The position numbers and the translations under genes are program-made. A stretch of DNA of 64,000 bases, taken from the NCBI GenBank assembly GCA_964034945.1, contig OZ035962.1, positions 51,702,231 through 51,766,230 of the forward strand. Reading direction: 5' to 3'. Source of the DNA: Chrysopilus asiliformis (lineage: Eukaryota > Arthropoda > Insecta > Diptera > Rhagionidae). Of this stretch, positions 1 to 10,899 are shown one piece after another (position 1 is the stretch's first letter; every line of letters starts with the position of its first letter). Under the pieces are notes generated by a model. The model was given only the letters and a program-made list of their open reading frames with translations. It was not told the DNA's origin and did not search any database.

Positions 1-437
1 ATTGATGTGATAGTTCCTACGTTTAGGTCACCATCACCTACTTGTGACATGGTAGTTCCTAGTTTGAGGTCGCCACCATCAAAAGTCACTCTAGCGCGGT
101 TGAATTCCTTGCGCTCCTTCCTGTTGAATTTTTTCCTTTGGTAAAAAGATTTCGGACCACCCTGTTTGGTCTCAGTGGATGTGGTTGTTGTCATTGGTTC
201 CAAAGATGGATTTTTCCTGCTAGATGTCGCCACATGTTCAAGTACCGCAGACTGCAGCCCCTCGCTGATAGATGGCGCTGGCATCGACTCGGGGGACACT
301 TGATTGGGAGCTTTTGCTGGTTCCTGGGGCTCTTTTATTGTTTGTGGCGGAGTCCGACTTACCGAATTCCTCGGTGTGAAAATCATCTCAGCCTCCAGTT
401 CGTCCTCCAGAAGGATTAGTTCGTCCTCAGTGTCCAT
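1..437 (-). CDS. Antisense ORF of unknown function, open at left edge
   Basis: Reading the minus strand from an ATG at 437-435 gives about 145 codons without a stop before the window ends. The product begins MDTEDELILLEDELEAEM, so its N-terminus is strongly acidic. A Pro/Ser/Thr-rich middle follows, then a basic stretch (KKFNRKERKEFNRAR), then an imperfect Gly-Asp repeat (DGGDLKLGT / GDGDLNVGT). I recognise no family. It lies antisense to the LTR element whose polypurine tract and LTR follow on the plus strand, between where pol would end and the 3' LTR. It could be an accessory ORF of that element, part of another inserted element, or a chance open frame. A competing plus-strand frame at 138-419 is weaker in composition. 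Confidence 0.35.
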   Translation of the reverse strand, partial: MDTEDELILLEDELEAEMIFTPRNSVSRTPPQTIKEPQEPAKAPNQVSPESMPAPSISEGLQSAVLEHVATSSRKNPSLEPMTTTTSTETKQGGPKSFYQRKKFNRKERKEFNRARVTFDGGDLKLGTTMSQVGDGDLNVGTITS

Positions 438-1356
438 TTTTAGCTGAATTGTCCACTATCGAGTTGAAAACGGTCGCTAGAAACAAAAGGGCTCCAAAAA
501 CCACTGAGTTAACCACTTGATTTTGACACTTTTTAAGTGAATTTATAACTCTTAAGTGAATTTAAAACACTCGACTGTGATCGTACTAGATATAACGCAC
601 CAAATAGATATAAGATAGCTGTTGTAACTTAAAATAATTACGATAAAAGCACTAACATTAAAATAAACTTAAAACCGAATCTTAAATTAAACCAGACTTC
701 AGATAACGAGAATCCAGCCTCCGAAGTACAAAAATTTTCAGATTTGAAAAAAAAATATGATGCTTGAAATTAATATAATTAAATTTCTATTATGTAATAC
801 AAAAATTGTAGAAATATATATAAAATATTATAGAATTTTTATCCAATATTGTATAAAAAAAAAACATTTTAAACAAATGTAACAAAATAATAAATATAAC
901 TTTAAGAAAAAACGACTCAGGAGAGTCTTTAGATTAAGGGGGGAGGAGTTACGTTCCCAGACTTCACTTCCGTTAACAAAAAATATAAAAAATAATAAGA
1001 TCGTCAAATTCCATCATAAATGAAATCTGACGAGCTTTTCAATAAGTTAGAATAATTCCAGGTGATGGGAATTGATTGAAAAGCAATTCTAGCCGGATGC
1101 ATACCAGACGGCAACCGTCCTCACGATACATTTTTGCTTATTCAACAATTAAGCAAAATGTATCGATTCCAACATTAAAAATATAATTAATATAATCAGT
1201 CTTGACTTAAGTCTGGGACGGTAACGACTCTCCGAAGAGTAGTCGAAAATTGTTTAAAAAGTTGTAAAGTTTTTTATAGTAATAAAGATTAAATTTTTGT
1301 TATTAAAAAAGTTTCGTTTATTTTTATCAAACAATAAAAACTAAAACAACATAACT
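1..1356 (+). mobile_element. 3' end of an LTR retrotransposon (internal region, polypurine tract, LTR)
   Basis: A purine run (aaggggggagg, about 936-946) is followed directly by a candidate LTR at 947-1356. The LTR begins AGTTACG and ends CATAACT, so its termini form an AGTTA/TAACT inverted repeat. An AATAAA-like signal lies near 1280 within it. A polypurine tract immediately 5' of an LTR marks the 3' end of a plus-strand element. The LTR abuts integrase coding sequence of a different element at 1357, so it looks inserted there. 438-935 holds AT-rich sequence with no recognisable gene. The 5' LTR and pol lie outside the window. Confidence 0.55.
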
Positions 1357-1967
1357 CGCGCGATTTCAAAACGTTAGTAGATAAATTTGGCATTCAACAC
1401 CTACTGACAGCGTATTATTCACCTCAATCGAACGCTTCGGAACGCGTGAATAGGACCCTTATCGCAGCAATAAGATCATACATAAAACAGGATCATAAAG
1501 AGTGGGACAAGCATTTGGATGAGATCGGATCAGCCCTTCGAAACGCAAACCACGAAGCGACGAAACACAGTCCATATTTTCTTGTGTTCGGTAGACATTA
1601 TGTCACACATGGGTCTGAATACAAACTTCTGAGGGAGCTAGGAACTCTCAACACCGGCGATATAAAAACCGTGAACGACCAACATCAATTACGACAAAAT
1701 GAAGTGCTAAAACACCTCAAAATTGCGCGCGAAAAGAATGAGAAAAGGTATAACCTTAGAAGTAAGCCAGTACAATTCCAAATCGGCCAAATCGTATATC
1801 GACGCAATTTTGCCCAAAGCGACGCAACAAAAAACTTCAATGCCAAGTTGGCAAGAAAATTTATCCAATGTCGTATTCGAGAACGAAAGGGTAATAGTTG
1901 CTACGTCCTTGAACTTCTAAATGGAAAAACCATTGGTACTTACCACGCGAAGGATCTAAGAGTTTAA
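1357..1967 (+). pseudogene. Ty3/gypsy integrase C-terminal half (CsRn1/Osvaldo-like)
   Basis: The frame is open from the LTR junction, well upstream of the GTG at 1446, which is not a biological start. It shows the end of the integrase core, FGIQHLLTAYYSPQSNASER, where the final Glu is the third catalytic DDE residue. The core tail then reads WDKHLDEIGSALRNANHEAT and a C-terminal module holds YNLRSKPVQFQIGQIVYRR and GTYHAKDLRV. Composition and motif order match Ty3/gypsy integrases of the CsRn1/Osvaldo type. The HHCC zinc finger and the first two catalytic Asp residues are missing, so this is a 5'-truncated fragment cut by the LTR insertion. It ends in a TAA at 1965-1967. Confidence 0.8.
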
Positions 1968-4402
1968 TTATGTCTACGAAAATACCTTATCGAATTTTTT
2001 TTTATGAAATGTAAATCACTAGAATTGGTGAGAAATATATTTTCTTTTTTTTCCAAAATACATTGAGGAAAACTTTATTATCAAACCCTCGTTAGATTTT
2101 TCTTAACCTCTATGTTTAGTTCATAATCCATTTTTTTCATTATTTTTTTGATTAGATAAGTTTAAGTTTAAGATAATACACAATTATAATCAATTTTTAC
2201 ATTAGCTTCACTAACTCTAGCGTGTGCATGAGACTTAAGGGTCTGTGGGTCGATTTTTTTTTGAAAGAAAAGGACGCACTTGTTTCCATTTCAAAAGACA
2301 CACGGGACGTTAGATGGCTTTTGAAATGTGGTGTAGCGCGCGTCATATGTCGAATTCATTTTTCTTTATTCTTAGGCCTAGAATTTTTCTTTCGATTTAT
2401 TAGATCCTTTTATTTAGCGAAACAAAATAAGGGATCATGGACTTAGTGTCCTGAACGTAAATTTAATTTGCTTAGCATATATTTTTCAAAAAAAAGTATG
2501 AAAACAGAGTCCAGAAAGTAGTTTACTTCAGAGCCGAGAACTTTTGAAACAAATCCCTTAAATTTCAAATATATTCGCAAAAAAAGGGACTAGAATTCTA
2601 CTACGAGACGCTTAGCAACTGAAATACAATTTTTGACCTTTAATCTTATTAAATTTAAACCATTGCCAATAGAATTGAACAGTTTTTTTTTTGAAAAATA
2701 GAAGTCTATTTCCAATTGGTTAGAATATGGCTTTGCAATAACTGATCATGCAAATGCAGATGGTTCTTTTAAGCGAGTTACCAATTCAGCCTCGTTTGGA
2801 AACTCGCCTCATTTAGAAATCAAAAATTTAAAGAAAAAGACGATAAATAGTAAACGGACGCCACATTTTTTTTTAAAGGAACCAAAAAAAATTTGAAATA
2901 AAAACGCGAATCCGCATGATAAAAAGAAAAACAAATACGTTAAAACAAATTAAAAGGTTAAAAATCATTTTCATCGATAAGTCTTTATAAAAAAAGGGGA
3001 AAAAAAACTAAGTAAAAATGGTTTCCCAAACATGTGGCGAATAAACTTTTAAAAGAATAAACTTAGTTTTAGTGCATATAATCTCTAAGATTTTTTTTTG
3101 AGAAGTTAAAATTAATTTAAAGGAGTTTTGAGAAGTTAAAAATAACTAAAATTTAAGTGAAAGAAAATAAAAGCAAGAAGACTAATTAAGTTTAAAAAAA
3201 AGGTTAAAATTTATAAGAGTAAAATGAATTAAAATTAAAGAGAAAGTTTAATAAAAGAGCTTAGCCTAGAATTAAAAACGATAAAAGTGAATTTCAAAAC
3301 TAAAACAAAACAAAGAAAATAGAATCAAGTTAAAAGAACATCGAAAATTTGAAAATAAAACGCATGCAGTGAAGGAAAGGCGAGCAGAGGGGAGAAGACG
3401 GAAGAATCAGCGAAGGAATTCATTTCATCAGCAACGAGAAGCAGCAGAATTTTCATCGATCGTGTCCAGCAGCAATCAATTCATCGTTCCAGAAAAATCA
3501 GCTGGTCCGAAGACCATAAACAACTTAGCTGAACAACAAAGATTCGACGACGATAAGTACTTTGCTTTTTTCGATTTAAACCTGATTTAAATTTTTGAAT
3601 AAAAACTGATTTGGGAAAAAATAGAATAAGAATAAAAATATTGTATAAAATTAGAAAGGAAAATTTAGATAGGATTTAGGATAGGAAAATAGGTTAAAGA
3701 ACAAAAAGAAAAAAAAATTGTAGAAGGATAGTGGAGAAATAAAGATTATATTTTTTTTGTGAAGCACTAAAACTACGTTTTTTAATATACTACTGATTTT
3801 TTTTTTAGTGTTCTTGATTTTCTTCGTTTAAGCTAGGATAAAGGTTCATTTTTTTTGGCAATGTATAGGTATAGAAGCGCCAGATGTTTAAATTAAAGTA
3901 AATACGCGAAGGTGGCGACGCATGGGACGAAGGTGAGGTAGAAAAAAAAGGAATGGTAAGATGAAGTAGAAGTAGTTTTTTTGGCATCGAAATGGTGGTT
4001 GGAATCATGGGCAACGGCGGCATCCACTGCATACCCCCCACAGTATAAATTTTTTTGTAGTTGTTCGGTAGCTGGAGATTCAAGAACACCCCCCCCCCCC
4101 CTAACCCTGAGCTTAAGTCGGCACTCGTGGTATGCCGGATCTCTTCAGCTACGTAGAAACATGTCACCCAAGGAGCACGCTACACTATGTTCTAGAGAAT
4201 GAAATGTAGATTTATTTTAAAAAAAAATTAATCCGATCTAAAGTTTTACGGCATACATACAGACCGACAAACAGACAGATTTATGAACATCCTAATTTTT
4301 TTGTCTGAAACGGATTTTGTACTGGTCAGAAGTATTGAAAAGTATATTTTTTTTAAGTTTTTCCGATATTCTTATTTGTTATAAAATATTTTAACCCTTA
4401 AT
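1968..4402. other. AT-rich non-coding stretch downstream of integrase
   Basis: I find no supported gene. 2450-3360 is A-rich with many short poly-A/T runs. 3369-3590 has a 73-codon frame of low-complexity basic and Gln-rich residues that I do not trust. A uniform C run of about 13 bases sits at 4089-4101. A short series of gac/aga repeats at 4260-4280 resembles the edge of a mini-me-type microsatellite. Part of 1968-3800 is probably the 3' untranslated region and LTR of the truncated integrase element, but I could not locate LTR boundaries. Confidence 0.4.
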
Positions 4403-5550
4403 TTATGAGGTGAAAATCATATGCGTAAATGATGAGGTGGTTTCCAATGGACTTGTTCTAATCACATACCAAATCCGTGCTTTTAACTCGGCACACAACA
4501 CCATACTGTATGAAGGTACTGAAGATTTCAGAGTCACTGTGCTGAAAACATGAGAAATAGTGCTTGATTTCTCTACTGCTTCAAACACATGTCGAAACGG
4601 GAGGTAATTGAAGTGCAATAGACAGATGAACCAATGTACAGGCGTCTGTAATTGCAGTTCAAATCTTCGAATGATACCATTATCTTTTCCGGTATTTGTT
4701 GATTCACCATCAGAACATATGGCATATAATTGATCGATTGACAGGTTCTTCCCAATTAAAAGAAATCGTTCAATCTCTGTATTTTCACCAACCAAATTTA
4801 CATAACCAATAAGTTGTGCCTTCGGCTCCCGTGCAACAACCAAATGAGGTTCTTTAACCTACTTTGATGATATGTTCCGTCAATTTTTTCTCTGGTAAGC
4901 GAATCATCCTTTCTTCCGTCAAAACCAAAAGCACTTATAAATGAACTATTGAATCGCTCACTAAGTAACTTTTCTCGGCATTTATTTCTTTCTCTTCCAA
5001 CTTTAGATTTATCCTTTATCACGAGTCGTCCTAGATCATCACGAAGATTTATGTCTTTAAAAAGTGCTGAAGCCAAAAAAAAAAACACTGTCTAAAATCC
5101 CAAATCTGTCACACATCATCGCGAAAAAAAACTTCATATATTTGACTATATGACCCTCTTTTTTGAGATGTACTTGGTCCTGTTTCTGTTGCTGCCGATG
5201 AAATATTTTCGAATATCATTTCTGATGTTGCTTCATCTGGTGGCATGTACGTTTCGTCGCCACTAGTTGGAATAGTCGGTACAAATGTCGATCGTCCTTC
5301 GTATTGCTCCTCCATTGATACGTATTCCGGCAGAGTTAACTTTCTGTCGTTGAATTGGTCCATCATAAATTCTCTTACATGTATGAACGCTTCGTTTGTG
5401 GTTCTATTTTTACTTTCTATTTTGTACTTGGCAAAAAGAGTTTTTAATTTTTTAGCAACACTCCGTTTATTTATTAACGGTATATCACTTTTTTCCCAAA
5501 TTAGAAATAATTTGTCAACTACACATGGTGTAAGTGTTTTAAAGAAGTAG
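4403..5550 (-). pseudogene. Arthropod repeat-family protein with FDGRKD and CSDGE/TNTGK motifs, frameshifted
   Basis: Three minus-strand frames join into one degenerate gene. The N-terminal part (about 5545-5109) has LIWEKSDIPLINKRSVAKKL. The middle (5088-4855) has KDKSKVGRERNKCREKL then FGFDGRKDDSLTREKI. The C-terminal part (4860-4403) has LSIDQLYAICSDGESTNTGK then GIIRRFELQLQTPVHWFICL. The motif order matches a large family of uncharacterised arthropod proteins that look transposon-derived; I recall the family from memory and could not search it. One frameshift lies near 5095 (a T-rich run) and another near 4857-4862, where the sequence slips from SRLK to EPHLVVAREP. No TIRs were found. Either a dead element or a decayed domesticated relative. 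Confidence 0.6.
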
Positions 5551-6138
5551 GGTCAGGTAGGGTAAACTGGTCCACGTTTTTATTATTGGCCACAAAATGG
5601 TCAAAAATTGGAATTTTTGCATGATAAGATAGTCAAATCGCAAGCGTAGGACCTAAGCTAATTTTCTGCAATCACAGATTGCCAACTTTTTGACATTAAA
5701 TTTAATTTTTAGGCATTTATCGAAAACTTTGATTTTTCGATTTTTTCAAAATGGTAGGGAGAAGTGGTCCACTCACAAAATTTTTCCAGAAATCATAAAG
5801 TTAAATGACAAATAAAAATATAATCATGAAGTTTGATCGAAAATATGGTTTATTCGAAAGTAACAAATGAGAGTTTGGTCTGCCGACAGCACACAACACT
5901 TAATAAAAATTTAAAAAAAACTTTATATAAAACAACACTTAATATAAATTTAAAAAATCTTTGTCCTTATATTTTTCACTTTTCGTTATCCACAACTCAC
6001 TTCTTTGTCGATATAACTCGAAAAAGGATTCCCAAAATACTTTATATTTTATATGCGACACCTTTTCACACAAAAAATTACACTGAAATGACGAATTGAT
6101 TGACAGCATCGCCATACACGTTCAAGCATGCTGTGATT
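5551..6138. other. Non-coding; one-ended repeat with 'actggtccac' motifs
   Basis: A possible terminus at about 5550-5575 (gggtcaggtagggtaaac) is followed by an internal echo at 5755-5775 (agggagaagtggtccac). I found no matching inverted end, so this may be half of a MITE. An 88-codon frame at 5833-6099 has no recognisable features. 6105-6138 (ttgacagcatcgccatac) is echoed at about 6785-6810, on the far side of the following repeat copy. Confidence 0.35.
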
Positions 6139-6554
6139 CAAACATAACAAAAGCTATAATTGCCTATCTGGCAATCATTGGAGACCCGTATGGTGATATT
6201 CGTATCAAAATTCGAACAGTTGTACCAAAATTCCACTTTGAAGTTAAACTTTCCAATAAGATTTTTTAAAATTTATTCCAATAGGATTTTAATGTATGGG
6301 AGTTTTATGTAGAATTATATCCTAAATAACTTTTGTTCTTGGACTTTTTTGATAAGATGCACCGTTTTCGGGATATTCACAAAAAACGATTTCGTTCGTA
6401 TGGGGGGTACCCCCCCCTAATGGTCCATTTTTGCCCATTAACGAACTTAGCCTCGCATTTTACGAAAAACGGACCTGTGCCAAATTTCAAGTCTGTAGCT
6501 CAATCCGTGCGCCCGCAATCCGCGCCACAGACAGACGGACGGACAGATGGACGG

Positions 6555-6585
<31 letters not shown>

Positions 6586-6727
6586 GACGGACATGCTAAA
6601 TTCAACTTTTTTTATCATTCTAAACACACTGGTGTAATTCATTTTTTTGTGCGATGACGGGATCTTGGCGTTACAAACGGTAAGGCAAAGTTAATATACC
6701 CTTTGGTTTCACCATACGGGTATAAAA
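6139..6727 (-). mobile_element. mini-me/DINE-1-like repeat, copy A1
   Basis: First of six copies of a roughly 560 bp repeat. In forward orientation it starts TTTATACCCGTATGGTG and ends AATTATAGCTTTTGTTATG. It contains a (GTCY)n microsatellite, here read as cagacggacgga at about 6528-6594, and a short GGGGTACCCCCC palindrome near 6406-6418. A conserved core followed by GTCY repeats is the published hallmark of dipteran mini-me/DINE-1 (Helentron-derived non-autonomous) elements. Assignment to that group is inference. No protein is encoded; open frames through the microsatellite are artefacts. Confidence 0.65.
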
Positions 6728-7250
6728 AGCTTCCTTGAAAAATATCAAAATGATTTTGATATTGGCCAGCATGCTGTCAATCATTAAATTTTGCATGACA
6801 GCATCACCATAGACGTTCAAAATGCTGTCACAGCATGCGATGATTGACTGCAAGATTGAACGTGTAGGGACCGCTTAAATGTGAATACTTGTGAAAACAA
6901 AGTTTTTTTTGGCACTGGTCTGTGAGAGTGAGTAAATATATGTCTGCTACACATAGATATGGAAAGATTTAAAAAAAATCTTTTCGACTGTTCCCGCAGT
7001 GGCGCTAGCATCAAGAGCTTTGTCTAAGCATGCACAAGATCATTTGCAAGAGGCCAAGGGCATTCTCATCAATGCTCACACAAGTAAACAAGTTTTAAGC
7101 TCTGCAGGTGTAGGTCAGCAAACTCGCTTGCGATGGGTGTTGGATTGGCAGGGACGAAGATACACGGGAGCTGGTGTGTGATTCATGCCTATCTGACTTA
7201 TGCTACAAAATGCATGAGTGCTATTTCACTTGCGTTTAAACCCATTAAAA
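6728..7250. other. Non-coding region between repeats
   Basis: Contains an echo of the 6109-6135 sequence at about 6785-6840, with several copies of 'acagcat' and 'atgctgt' in both orientations. That looks like an older repeat split by copy A1. 6999-7181 holds a 60-codon frame of no recognisable family. No other feature is supported. Confidence 0.3.
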
Positions 7251-7253
7251 AAT

Positions 7254-7601
7254 ATAAAAAAAAATTAAAAAAAAGCTCTTATTAAAAAAATGCACTAAAA
7301 AGAAAAAAATAATTTTCTGGACGCTGTGTATCACAAATATAAAAGCTTTTAAAAAGCGAGATAAATGTTTATTTTATTGTTTTATGCTTTATCTCGCTTT
7401 TTAAAAGCTTTTATATTTGTGATACATAGCGTCCAGAAAATTATTATTTTCTTTTTAGTGCATTTTTATACCCGTATGGTGAAACCAAAGGGTATATTAA
7501 CTTTGCCTTACCGTTTGTAACGCCAAGATCCCGTCATCACACATAAAAATGAATTACACCAGTTTGTTTAGAATGATAAAAATAATTAATTTCTGCATGT
7601 C

Positions 7602-7632
<31 letters not shown>

Positions 7633-8056
7633 CTGTGGCGCGGATTGCAGGCGCACGGATTGAGCTAGAGACTTGAAATTTTGCACAGATTCGTTTTTCG
7701 TAAAATGCGAGGCTAAGTTCGTTAATGGGCAAAAATGGACCATTATGGGGGTACCCCCCAAACGAACGAAAACGTTTTTTGCTAATATCTCAAAAACGGT
7801 GCATCCTATCAAAAAAGTCCAAGAACAAAAGTTATTTAGGATATGATTCTACATAAAACTCCCATACATCAAAATCCGATTGGAATAAATTTAAAAAAAT
7901 CTTATTGGAAAGTTTGACTTCAAAGTGGAATTTTGGTACAACTGTTCGAATTTTGATACGAATATCACCATACGGGTCTCCAATGATTGCCAGATTGGCA
8001 ATTGTAGCTTTTGTTATGTTTTTTAATAAAAGCTTTTTTTTTAATTTTTTTTATAT
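7254..8056. repeat. Foldback palindrome, copy 1, split by copy A2
   Basis: The left arm (about 7270-7365) reads from tgcactaaaaagaaa through cgctgtgtatcacaaat to aaagcgagataaa. The right arm (about 7385-7464) is its inverse. The distal part of the right arm (ttttttaataaaagc) resumes at 8021 after copy A2, so the mini-me-like copy inserted into the palindrome. A second, uninterrupted copy lies at about 7220 bp-equivalent positions 27220-27460. In both places the foldback sits next to the ~120 bp satellite D and an 'ataaaagctttta' terminus, so the parts may form one composite element. Confidence 0.65.
7465..8020 (+). mobile_element. mini-me/DINE-1-like repeat, copy A2
   Basis: Same family as A1 but in forward orientation. 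It starts TTTATACCCGTATGG, carries a GTCY-type microsatellite at about 7596-7636 (gtccgtctgtctgtcc) and ends gcttttgttatg. It is inserted in the right arm of the foldback repeat with T-rich sequence on both sides. That agrees with T/T insertion without a target duplication, as described for Helentron-type elements. Confidence 0.65.
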
Positions 8057-8139
8057 TTTTTACTAGCAGACCCTACGTTGGCAGCTAAAAGTTTTTTGTA
8101 TAAATTTTAGAATGCCAAAAAACCATAAATAACTTAAAA

Positions 8140-9130
8140 AGTTTTGGGAAAAAATGTTATCCTTACAGGACCGTCCGTTCCGAATTATGAAATTCCAACT
8201 CCAGATTCGTGATAAGCAACCATGAAAACCTCCCAAAGCCTGTTTTTGCGAGAAAAATTGGAAAAAGGACATTTGCGTTATCCTTACAGGACTTTACGGT
8301 TAGAATTTTGAAATTCCAAACCGGATTCGTGATCAGCGTCCCTAAAAACCCCCTTATGCCGATTTTTCCGGGGAAAAACGGGAAAAAGGATATTTATCCT
8401 TACAGGACCTTCCGTGTCGAATTTTGAAAATCTAATATCGGATTCGTGTTAAGCGATCTCAAAAAAATGCCGATTTTTCCGGAAAAATATGAGAAAAAGG
8501 ATATTTGCGTTATCCTTTTTTCCGTTTAGAATTTTCAAATTCCAACAGCCAGTTCGTGATCAGCGACCACGGAAACACCCTACAGCCAGTTTTTCGGAGA
8601 CAAAATTAGAAAACGGATATTTGCGTATTCCTTACAGGACCTTCCGTTTCGAATTGTGAAATTCCAACACCGGATTCGTGATCAGCGACCCCAAAAACCC
8701 CATAATGGCAATTTTTCCGGGGAAAAATGGGAAAAAGGATATTTGCGTTATCCTTGCAGGACCTTCCGTTTCGAATTTTTGAAAATCTAATACCGGATTC
8801 GTGATCAGCGACCCCAAAAACCCCATAATACCAATTTCTCCGGAGAAAATTGGAAAAAGGACATTTGCGTTATAAGGATAACGGTAAGGACCGGATTCGT
8901 GATCAGCGACCCCAAAAACCCCCAAGATAGATTTTTTTCCGGAAAATTTGGAGAAAAGGATAATCACGTTATTCGTACCGGACCTTCTGTTATCCTTACA
9001 GACTTTTTAATGACAGATTCGGATTCAGCGACCCCAAAAAACCCCAGAATAGATTTTTTTCCGGAAAATTTGGAGAAAAGGATAATCACGTTATCCTCAC
9101 AGGACCTCCCTTATCCTTACAAGGACGAAG
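8140..9130 (+). repeat. Satellite D: ~120 bp tandem repeat, about 8 units
   Basis: Units share ttatccttacaggacc, ttccgtttcgaatttt, ccggattcgtgatcagc, gaccccaaaaacccc and tttttccggggaaaa in that order, with a period of roughly 115-125 bp and some truncated units. The array ends in a unique segment (tatataagtgtacaaaattt) and a short acaaacagaca repeat, then agctaaataaaagctttta near 9265-9282. Related copies lie at 21610-21868 and 26640-27150, with single fragments near 46880 and 49210. Open frames here are products of the repeat. Confidence 0.8.
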
Positions 9131-9514
9131 TAGAGAAAATATTGTATTGTCATCGGACTTATATAAGTGTACAAAATTTCAAGTGAATCGGATGAGTGGA
9201 AGTGGGTCAAAATTTGATTGCAAGATTTGACCCCGACAAACAAACAAACAGACAAGATAGCGAGCTAAATAAAAGCTTTTAAAAAAAATAACTTGTTTTT
9301 CGCCTTCATTTTTAAAAAGTATTTGTTGGATTTTTTTAAATTGAGACTTTGGTAATTGGTTATTAAATTACGATTTTAATATTTTGACATCTAATTAAGA
9401 TATTTTAAATCTTTATTAGAATTTTGTAGATTTTCTTTTAAATTTTTGACTCCGGCTACGTTTTTTGGACAACGATTTTTATTTCACGGCAATTTGTTAT
9501 CTATAAAACCCAAT
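9131..9514. other. Non-coding; satellite tail and P-element upstream region
   Basis: Holds the end of the satellite D composite to about 9290, then AT-rich sequence up to the ATG at 9515. If the downstream gene is a P-superfamily transposase, its promoter and left TIR should lie here. I could not identify the TIR or its partner beyond 13847. Confidence 0.35.
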
Positions 9515-10015
9515 ATGGCATCAGTACAGCGATTTTTGTGCAAAAGGTGATAAGTGATAAAAGCCGTGATAACAATAAAGACACAAATTCCTGTCAATGT
9601 ATGCTTGTTTGCATGCACCTGTATTGGTGAGATTTTATTGGAAAGCCGACTGGAAATTTCCCTCGAAATTTGTATATGGTCACACTAGCTGTGCTCTTCA
9701 CATTGAACTGTCACTGACGCACCGAGATTTTTCGAGGGTGGCTGAGTTTTGTTTTGTGTGTTGAAATTTGTAATACGCGAATTCCTGTCATATTAGATGT
9801 GTCTCCTCCATCGTTATAAAATAAAATCAAAACTTCATCTGTAAAAAAACCATTTTGTGTAAATATAAGCCGCAATAAATTGAATTTGAACTTGAATTAA
9901 ATTCAATGAATTTCAATTTTTGTGTTGATTGATTCGCGAAAAAATGTCACAAATTAATGTTAAAATTGTTAATGTTTAGGTTGCTAGGCCAACGGCGGAA
10001 CATCGGCTACTTCTC

Positions 10016-10430
10016 ATAAATAATTAAACAAATAAATAACTAAACTTCAAAACGACTAGTCAAATATTTTTTTCCGTACAGTAGTTGTAGAACCATCCGT
10101 TTTTTATGTTATTTATTTTTTTAACTTCTTGACAATAACTTCTTGATAAGATGAAAATTTGCTAAAACAATCAACACGTAAACATAAATACTCACCCATA
10201 GTTCATTTAAACTCATGTAAGTTTTGACTAGTCAATATTTTGTAAAATAACGAACATTTAAAAAGGATTTTTTTGTAGTTTTTTTCCCCTGAAGATGGTT
10301 TAAAATAAAACCGAAACGTTGGGAATTGAGACTAAAAAATAAATTTTTTTATTTCACTCCAACCCACTGACCGAAAAGCCTGCGAAAAACATAATCAATG
10401 AATATCATCAATAGATAAAACGGTCACTAA
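10016..10430 (+). mobile_element. 5'-truncated Penelope-like tail inside Z copy 1
   Basis: This segment replaces the zeste-like ORF seen at the same place in Z copy 2. It contains ccctgaagatggtttaaa then aaaccgaaacgttggg, the same arrangement as the tail of the Penelope-like element at 38589-38620, and is followed by a similar T-rich stretch. No coding capacity. The likeness is short, so assignment is tentative. Confidence 0.4.
10289..10318 (+). ncRNA. Hammerhead-like motif, copy 1
   Basis: CTGAAGA is followed by a stem (GGTTT / AAACC) and then GAAA, matching the CUGANGA-stem II-GAAA core of hammerhead ribozymes, which Penelope-like elements are known to carry. The same core at 38589 has a different stem (GAGCC / GGCTC), so the pairing is kept while the bases change. 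A T before the stem and the C closing it do not pair. I could not confirm stems I and III. Confidence 0.35.
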
Positions 10431-10658
10431 ACATCAACAGGAAAATTTTTTTTTGTTTTCCATATAAAATTTCCCAGTCTTGTGACTTTCTGAATTGAAA
10501 TTTGAAAAACTTCCCATTTCATTTATCACGAGAAAGATCACGGGAAAATTATCACCTTTTGCACAAAAATCGCTGTACTGATTTTTTTGACAAAAATTAT
10601 CAAAAATCAATTGACATCGTGCATTAACTTTTTTTAGGGTACAAGTACAAGCATTGTT

Positions 10659-10895
10659 AAACGGCTTGGGGTAAGCAAGTCTCATTAAAACTTTTCTATC
10701 CGATTTAATTTGGATATGCTCCTCATAAAAATGATTTTCACAGAAATATATTATATTTGTTTTTTTTTTATTTTCCAAATTTACATCCCCGCAGTGTTTC
10801 AACCAAACGGGTTTTTTAACATCATCAGGTATTTTAAAAAATGATAAAAAAGAACCGGGTTTCCTAACATTCCAGCAATTTTTATATGAGCAAAC
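10659..10895 (-). pseudogene. THAP zinc-finger exon of the P-like transposase, inverted
   Basis: The minus strand reads VCSYKNCWNVRKPGSF, then KIPDDVKKPVWLKHC, then YFCENHFYEEH and LAYPKPF. This is the THAP signature: C-x4-C, an invariant Trp, C-x2-H and a C-terminal [AL]xP-like box. The segment lies exactly between the right TIR of Z copy 1 and the left TIR of Z copy 2, opposite in strand to the rest of the transposase. Its 3' flank, turned round, would join the linker at 11684 in frame, with or without a 2 bp duplication. The best reading is a once-colinear exon inverted by recombination between the two Z TIRs. Alternatively it is the first exon of a second element. Confidence 0.65.
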
Positions 10896-10899
10896 AGCT

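Larger units (their letters stand above)
9524..10578 (+). mobile_element. Z element copy 1 (TIR GTACAGCGATTTTTG)
   Basis: Bounded by GTACAGCGATTTTTGTGC at the left and its inverse (GCACAAAAATCGCTGTAC) at the right. The left ~490 bp match 10900-11395 and the right ~145 bp match 11545-11683, both as direct repeats, which defines two copies of one element. The centre of copy 1 (about 10016-10430) is unrelated and contains a Penelope-like tail. A flanking base pair or two (CA/TG) may also belong to the TIR. I found no clean target duplication. Superfamily unknown; a zeste/Myb-like ORF in copy 2 hints at the partner proteins of PIF/Harbinger elements. Confidence 0.65.

Noticed and set aside
138..419. 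93-codon plus-strand ORF
   Set aside because: Cys/Trp-rich composition without a domain; the opposite strand has a longer frame with an ATG and no stop.
1446..1967. GTG at 1446 as a gene start
   Set aside because: The frame is open and homologous upstream to the LTR junction, and eukaryotic genes rarely use GTG. It is a fragment.
5833..6099. 88-codon ORF
   Set aside because: AT-rich with Thr/Asn/Leu bias, no domain and no conservation in nearby repeats.
6333..6637. ORFs ending in Thr-Asp-Arg/Gln repeats
   Set aside because: Translations of the GTCY microsatellite in mini-me-like copies. The same frames recur in every copy.
8209..9186. ORFs across satellite D
   Set aside because: Repeated peptide blocks (SDPKNPQ, FPENLEK) that come from the tandem repeat; the same peptides occur in both orientations at 26557-27204.
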